From: Pelodera strongyloides | Lineage: Eukaryota; Nematoda; Chromadorea; Rhabditida; Rhabditidae | Assembly: GCA_036852015.1 (NCBI GenBank) | Contig: JAANDG010000117.1 | Span: forward strand, 1-64,000 | Length of the DNA stretch: 64,000 nt | Direction: 5' to 3' | Part shown: in pieces, positions 58,670-64,000 of the stretch | How the letters are laid out: each line of letters opens with the position of its first letter | Numbering within the stretch: the stretch's first letter is position 1 | The notes under the pieces: generated by a model | Databases searched by the model: none | Told to the model about the DNA's origin: nothing | What the model saw: the letters and a program-made list of their open reading frames with translations, nothing else | Translations under genes and position numbers: made by a program

Positions 58670-59618
58670 TGTGCATAAACTCCTGTTTAGCACTTTAAGT
58701 TCAACCTTACTCTTTAAAGGGTCAGGCCCATTTCAAATGACCCCTATTTTTGATGATTCCATCTTATTCTTTATGTCAAATATAGTAGGATACGATATTT
58801 TTCTAATTTTCAAGCGCAAAATTCACGCAGTATACAGCAATTTACCATGGCCAGTCATACCCAACTATTTATCGCAGTTGTCACGGCCCTTTGCTCTAAT
58901 TGGGCAATATGCTCTATTGGGCGTGGCAATTGCGATATTGGCCAATTAGCGCGAAGGGGCGTGACAACTGCGATAAATAGTTGGGTATGACTGGCCATGG
59001 TAAATTGCTGAATGCTGCGTGACTTTTGCGCTTGTAAATTAGAAAAATATCGTATCCTACTATATTTGACATAAGGAATAAGATGGAATCATCAAAAATA
59101 GGGGTCATTTGAAATGGGCCTGACCCTTTAAGGTCGTTATTATATTTTACTATATTACGTCATTATTGTTTCACATTCTTGTTTTCATTAATATTAATTT
59201 GTTTACATCAATTTCCGTCATATAATCACAAGATTCATTCTTTGAACTTCACGTGATATTCACATTTTTTTCATGGTTTTGCAAATATCTACATTAATGG
59301 AAGCTCCGCCCCTTATCGCTTATTGGTTACCGCTATACTAATCCCGCCTAAAGATTTCGCTACTTAACCCAGGGCCATAGCCCAGAAGGACTCCCAATTC
59401 GGTCGACGAACTCCGACCACTCCCCCTGGCAGCAGTGGGGACGTTGCTGATAGCCCTTGGAGCAAGGGCTAAGTTGCTGAAGCACCCCCGACGCCGGGGT
59501 GTACTGGGCCTGAGGCCGTAGGGAATATATTTATCCAGCGCATTTAATAAAGCTATTTGAAATACCAAGACCCGCGTGGCAGGAAATTCACCGCTAGACA
59601 ACGGAACCATTATTTATA
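58670..59618 (+). repeat. 3' LTR of the BEL/Pao element, with inserted MITE
   Basis: Matches the 5' LTR but is about 386 bases longer because of a palindromic element at 58714-59131. Confidence 0.85.
58714..59131. mobile_element. TTAA-flanked palindromic MITE inside the BEL 3' LTR
   Basis: TTAAAGGGTCAGGCCCATTTC..GAAATGGGCCTGACCCTTTAA. The 5' LTR lacks it, so it inserted after the retroelement. Its ends match the family at 9517-9973. Confidence 0.85.
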
Positions 59619-60022
59619 GCAAATTTCAATTTAAATCGACAAACAACAAGATTCTATATGCAGGGCATGCTAATCTTATTTACATATTCAGTCGCCTATT
59701 TAAATTAACGTCTGGTATGGAAACGCTATTTTCGCGTTTTTTTGATCGCGATTTGCGGATTTCAAATGCGGATTTCACAGTAATATTGCTTAAATTCCGG
59801 ACATTTTGCACAAGTAAAGTTAGAAAAACTTTTTTTTTGTCGTGGGTAGAATGGGGATCCACATCAATTATATAAAATATCGTCAAAGTACAAGCTCTGG
59901 GATCCTTGACATGGGAACTGCGCTTTGTTATTTATTTGTGATTTACAATGCATAGAAAAGTAAACAAAAAAAGGCAATTTGACTCGAGCGTAACCTTCAA
60001 TTGTCTAACATATATTTCAAGG

Positions 60023-63000
60023 ATGAGAAGAAGAGCTGGTGGTCCATCTAAGATTACTTTGCAGCCACGAGAAAAGAAGTATATCCCCGTGATCAAAAGA
60101 CTCGCCGCAAATGGTAGGGGATTTTAAATTTGTAAAATAACAAAATAAGGTAGCTTGGGAGAAGCAAGGAGTGCCCATCTTTCTTCCAAAGAAATGTTCC
60201 TGCATTATTTTATCTAGGGCTGCACGCGGAGCTATGTACCTTCATGTTTCAGTAAAAAAAAATTTAAAGGTTGTTGGTGCGCTATTTTAATTTTAGTGTT
60301 ATTCAGCCCTACATTAAATTTACATTTATTCATAAGGTATGAATGTGTGTATCTTTTTATAAAATGGACGGGGAACAAATTGTAATTAGGCTTCTGTATT
60401 TCAAAAGGTTCCTTTTGCAATAGAGTTGGAGCAGGCAGCAGAGCTCTTTGCCTCCCGGTTCGCGTGTGTGTAAGCAGTGTGACGGCTACTGGTGAAGTGA
60501 TTGTCCAGGGAGATTGGAAGGATATTCTCATTGATCTGATAGCCGAGAAGTGGGCACAAGTGAGTGGAGTCATAGTTTTAGGTAGCCTTTCTGACCTGTT
60601 AGAGTCCGCTCAAAGACCGAAGTAACCTACAACAGTGTTCTTAATGGCTTTACGGTATGGATAACGCTCATATTCACTCCTAATTCGAGGTTCCCCGAAC
60701 TCCGCTTGACCGTGAGAGGCATGGCCCAGTTTCGTTTCAGGGAAACCACCGTTTAGCGCTTGCTTCGGGAGGGAATATTCCCACGTTTCCTAGCATCCGG
60801 CATAACTTATTGAGCTCATTTTCTAGCGTTCAGGGTAAGATGAGACTCAAACTAGCTAGTTCAAGTCTCTTTTTCACGATAAAATATATAGGTTTTATTT
60901 TGATGGGCCTGTCTCTTTTAAGCGGTTTAACCGTGTGTTTTCACAAGTTGACACTTGTATTTGTATTGTGAACATGAACTATATTAATAGTAAAAGATTA
61001 AGTTTTCTTCGGAAACAGTTGATGTCCGGGTAGGCTAGCCATAGTTTTTCTTGGGACTCGGGAACGACTGGAACGTTCAATTTTCTTGCGATATGTTAGA
61101 TGAAGCGCATCGAACAGCTTCGATAGCCAATCCAAACGGTTAAAGGGTGAGGTCCACCTCAGAAAACAAAAAAGTTATTTTTTTATTAGATTCCCCGTGT
61201 CTGTACCTACCAGAATAACTAAAACAAACTTGACAGAAAATTATTTCCAACGAAATATGTGCAAAAAATGGTCCAGCTTGAGTACCTCGGATTACGGTAG
61301 CCTGGTATCCTTTTTACATGTTGGTTGAGAAGAAAAAATTTTTGAAAAATTTTCGAAAAAAATTACAAACAAAAAATATGTTCTAAAATAACTACAACGC
61401 AATACAAATGACGAAGACGGGATTAATTGTGCTTTGTTTAGCTTGGCAAAAAAATAAAACGCATGGTTTTAAAAAAGCAACAAACGCACAGCCATAATCC
61501 CGCCCTTTCATTGTCCCCAAACAACGGTAGCGAGAGCGCGGTTTATCATGCACCACACCCCATCGACGCCTATCGTAAAGATGGTACTGGAGGGCTATTT
61601 TTTGCTCCTTATTTCGTTGGAAATAATTTTCTGCCAAATTTGTTTTAGTTATTCTGGTAGATACAGACACGGGGAATCTAATAAAAATAATAACTTTTTT
61701 GTTTTCTGAGGTGGACCTCACCCTTTAAAGGAGGAGGCTCACGAGATCTAAGTGTATGATTTCTTTCTTCTTATCGATAGATGATGGTATTTGCTTCCAA
61801 GAAACATGCCTTATGAAGAAAAAAGCTTTTAATTAGAAGGAATAAATCAATGTAATGCTTAGAATTTTATCTAAATACTTGACCGTAGCCTTTGTGACCC
61901 GAGGGTATCTTGCTCTTACTGTATGTGTCCCGAGGGTATCTAGCTGTTGTTGCGCCTTTATTTTCTTATTTTGAGTCCCCCAGATTCCCTCGGGACAGAC
62001 CCAATTACAAAGGCTATGGTATGGAATTTTGATAGAATTATAAGCACTATATTGATTTATTCCTTCTAATTAAAAGCTTTTGCTTCATGAGGCATGTTTC
62101 TTGGATGCAAATACCATCATCTATCGATAAGAAGAAAGAAATCCTACACTTAGATCTCATGAGCCTCCTCCTTTAACTAGAGGTAATGGTGCCGCTAATT
62201 AAATGACAATGTAATATGTAATAACATCTGCCCGAGGTGCCAATGGGTGAACACGCGCCAGATTTTCCCGAAAATCAAGATACTAACCGAACAGCTTCAA
62301 GAACTAAATAAACAACAAAGAATGAACAACATCTGCGCTTTGGAATATGTCACGGATATTTGGATGTTCTTGGTTCTTGGATGTCTCTGGATGTTTTGGA
62401 TGTCACAGATGTTTTTGACGTTTAGATGTCTTAAGCAGTAAACCTCGTTTACTAAAATTCTCTGCTCAAATTCTCTGCAAACCAGTCGGTTAACGTCGCC
62501 TGAGGCGATCCTTTCCTTTTTGCACAGCATACTAGCATGGAAATGCGTTGGACTACATTGCGATAGCTAGGGTGTTCGACGTTTCACATTCAGTCTTTAG
62601 CGTTTGAATTATAGCTTCTACGTCGGTAGTGCGGTAGACTCATGAGCGGTCGGTGATAGTTGGGTTCGATTCCCCTCAGAAACAGAGAATTTTGCTTCGC
62701 GCGGAATGTGCACGGCACAACCGAACAAATACATAAAAGATTTAGTTCATTTATATCATAAGATGTCATAAGGGCAGGTAACGGAGCCTCATTAGCATAT
62801 ACTGCGGGGGGAATGAAGTACACAAACCATGTGTAATCGAGCAATTTGTCATCTGGAACGCGTCGCCTACTGCTCAGGACCTCTGCGGAACATGTCATAA
62901 GCAAACATTGAATCTGTACACTTTCACCCTTGAATAAAGGTGCACGCTCTTGAAGCGTAAAACAAATTTTAAAATTTAAAAATGTGCACAATCTGTTTAA

Positions 63001-63048
63001 AAAAATCCTTTGTTACAGGCGGATCCCAGTTTGATCGATGTCCTCTGA
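60023..63048 (+). CDS. DENR: DENR/SUI1-like translation factor, C-terminal part
   Basis: Exons 60023-60113, about 60424-60559 (or from 60407) and 63019-63048. The SUI1 signature of DENR is recognisable: PSKITLQPREKKYIPV, FAIELEQAAELFASRF, then SVTATGEVIVQGD..DLIAEKW and the end ADPSLIDVL before TGA. DENR pairs with MCT-1 to recycle ribosomes and reinitiate translation. The ATG is one base after a TTTCAAG acceptor. The N-terminal zinc-binding half of DENR is not seen, either lost or upstream of the BEL insertion. A one-base frame break falls at TGTGTGTAAGC (about 60469-60479). Intron 2 (2.46 kb) holds two MITEs and a SINE-like copy. Confidence 0.65.
60600..61139. other. Intron, little recognised
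   Basis: Intron 2 of the DENR-like gene. Only a single MITE end (60884-60920, GATGGGCCTGTCTCTT) is recognisable. Confidence 0.4.
61140..61728. mobile_element. TTAA-flanked palindromic MITE (GGGTGAGGTCCACC family)
   Basis: TTAAAGGGTGAGGTCCACC..GGTGGACCTCACCCTTTAA with inner arms containing GATTCCCCGTGTCTG and its complement. Confidence 0.8.
61725..62176. mobile_element. TTAA-flanked palindromic MITE (GGAGGAGGCTC family)
   Basis: TTAAAGGAGGAGGCTC..GAGCCTCCTCCTTTAA. Its left TTAA (61725-61728) is the right TTAA of the preceding element. Confidence 0.8.
62614..62975 (+). mobile_element. tRNA-derived SINE-like element
   Basis: The tRNA-like head (62614-62686) has an exact B box GGTTCGATTCC and CAT at the anticodon position, with weak stems. 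The body ends in an A/T-rich tail. The last 120 bases match the truncated copy at 2514-2635. Confidence 0.45.
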
Positions 63049-63764
63049 GACAAGAAACGATCGTTGTTGATAATCTCTTTTAATCTCCTTTGGGCAGGTC
63101 CTATAAGCTTTACTCGGTTTTTTTTTGTCTTATTTATGAGTTGGGGCTTTCAACACTATTGCATGTCATGAGTCATGGTGAAAAAGAGTTGTGATGAAGA
63201 TGAATGAAAGATGAAAAATACTAAAAAGAGTATGAGTTAAGAGTCATGGAGTAGGCGGTGTCAATCGAAGAAGTTTGCTTTCTTTTGGTTCTGTTTGTGC
63301 TGCCGGACATAATATGTTACTCTGATAATAAGGATTATAATATGTATTTATGTGGTGGTAATAAATAAATGTGTATGCTTCTCAAGAGCGTTCGTATATT
63401 TCTAGGATTGTTTAATACATTGTTACATTTTTCTGACGCACTCCTGGTTCTGAGTAGTTGGCTTTACTACCGAACTGTTTCACGCTGCACGTCTCTCCGC
63501 GGCAAAGAAAAATCTGAGAAAAAGCGGCTGGCTCACTGTTGGAAGTCTAATTCAAAAAAATGAGTCGAACTCAGATCTACGAGCGTCTGACGCGGTTCCC
63601 CTAACAACGCGTATACTTTCTCGAAACCACGTCATGCGGGTAGCCATAAGTCCCACCCCTAAAAGTTGATGCCATAATTAAAAATATAATTACCCCAATG
63701 ATGCACTGTTTATGAAGATGTAACTGAATATATGAAAACAGTGATGTATATCAATACAAGAAAG

Positions 63765-63840
63765 ATGCACTCGTGTGGAATTGAACCCTTGTCTAATTAT
63801 CACTAACAACGCCTTAGACCACTAGGCCATAACGCGCATG
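63765..63840 (-). tRNA. tRNA-like sequence (Leu/Ser-type D arm)
   Basis: Minus strand GGCCTAGTGGTCTAAGGC D arm, B box GGTTCAATTCC, partly paired acceptor TGCGCGT with ACGAGTGCA. The T stem fails outside the two inner pairs. Confidence 0.35.
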
Positions 63841-63889
63841 ATACTAGATGTAAAAGGTTGAATAAATCCTCCGCCGACAGCTTTAGAAA

Positions 63890-63990
63890 TGGCAATGTTC
63901 GCGCGCTACCGTGCGGGTAGCGAGTGCAGTTACCCGCGCGCACCGTGCGGTGGCATAAAAGTTACCGCACAGCGCGGGTGCCATTTCCTC
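63890..63990. repeat. GC-rich CCGTGCGG-type palindromic cluster
   Basis: CCGTGCGGGTAGCG, GTTACCCGCGCG, CCGTGCGGTGG and TTACCGCAC form overlapping inverted repeats. Similar in style to 33080-33710. The window ends here. Confidence 0.4.
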
Positions 63991-64000
63991 TATATTTAGA

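Larger units (their letters stand above)
48294..59618 (+). mobile_element. BEL/Pao LTR retroelement with envelope-like region
   Basis: Flanked by a 5-base target duplication GCAAA (48289-48293 and 59619-59623). LTRs begin TGTGCATAAAC and end TTATTTATA. Order: 5' LTR, primer-binding-like TGGTGCGCC at 48857, repeat-rich leader, gag with zinc knuckles, protease, reverse transcriptase, RNase H, integrase, envelope-like region, purine-rich GGCGGGGAG, 3' LTR. The reading frame changes at least six times, so no intact polyprotein exists in this sequence, although the LTRs differ at only about ten places plus one insertion. The element may be recent, with some frame breaks due to consensus errors. 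Confidence 0.85.

Noticed and set aside
58317..58949. 210-codon plus-strand open frame
   Set aside because: Phe- and Ser-rich from T-rich DNA, and it runs across the LTR boundary and into a MITE.
63551..63625. Possible minus-strand tRNA with a GAGTTCGACTC box
   Set aside because: No acceptor or D-arm pairing and a poor A box.
1..64000. CRISPR arrays, bacterial operons, ribosomal RNA genes, spliced-leader RNA genes
   Set aside because: None seen. The short repeats present are palindromic arrays or minisatellites without regular unique spacers, and no conserved rRNA block or spliced-leader sequence was recognised.

Overview
The window is animal (metazoan) nuclear DNA, most likely nematode. 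It is AT-rich, its genes are split by many short introns with pyrimidine-poor TTTCAG or TTTTAG acceptors, one first coding exon directly follows an acceptor as in trans-splicing, and it holds an env-bearing BEL/Pao retroelement of the kind known from nematodes. Four protein-coding loci were rebuilt by matching splice sites and reading phase.

Layout. 1-3420: nested foldback DNA with an internal tandem repeat. 3700-5390: nothing recognised. 6130-28642 (minus): a large C2H2-type zinc-finger gene whose central five exons exist twice, as block 1 (20775-22723) and block 2 (10611-18340). The phases allow one block or the other but not both. 28951-30638 (minus): a small upstream gene, possibly Gemin2-like, ending about 310 bases before the zinc-finger start, so the two may form an operon. 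33766-46043 (plus): a coiled-coil gene whose 8.3-kb intron contains a CCT6 (chaperonin zeta) gene copy that lacks its C-terminal third and carries a 1.29-kb tandem repeat of its first exons. 48294-59618: a BEL/Pao element with LTRs, a 5-bp target duplication and an envelope-like region. 60023-63048 (plus): a DENR/SUI1-like gene.

Mobile DNA fills the introns: a Tc1/mariner foldback element, a truncated Ty3/gypsy element, four short Helitron-like elements (two in tandem), PIF/Harbinger-like MITEs, and several unrelated palindromic MITE families that all sit at TTAA. The two exon blocks act as a natural control, because one copy often shows the empty target of an insertion in the other. Three palindromic arrays (30834-31700, 33886-34517, 42871-43506) are built from a repeated CCCCGAT-type motif and resemble no family I know.

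Single-base frame breaks occur inside otherwise well conserved coding sequence (CCT6, DENR-like, BEL). Some of these are probably consensus errors in the assembly rather than biology. All homology calls come from reading the sequence; no database search was run.
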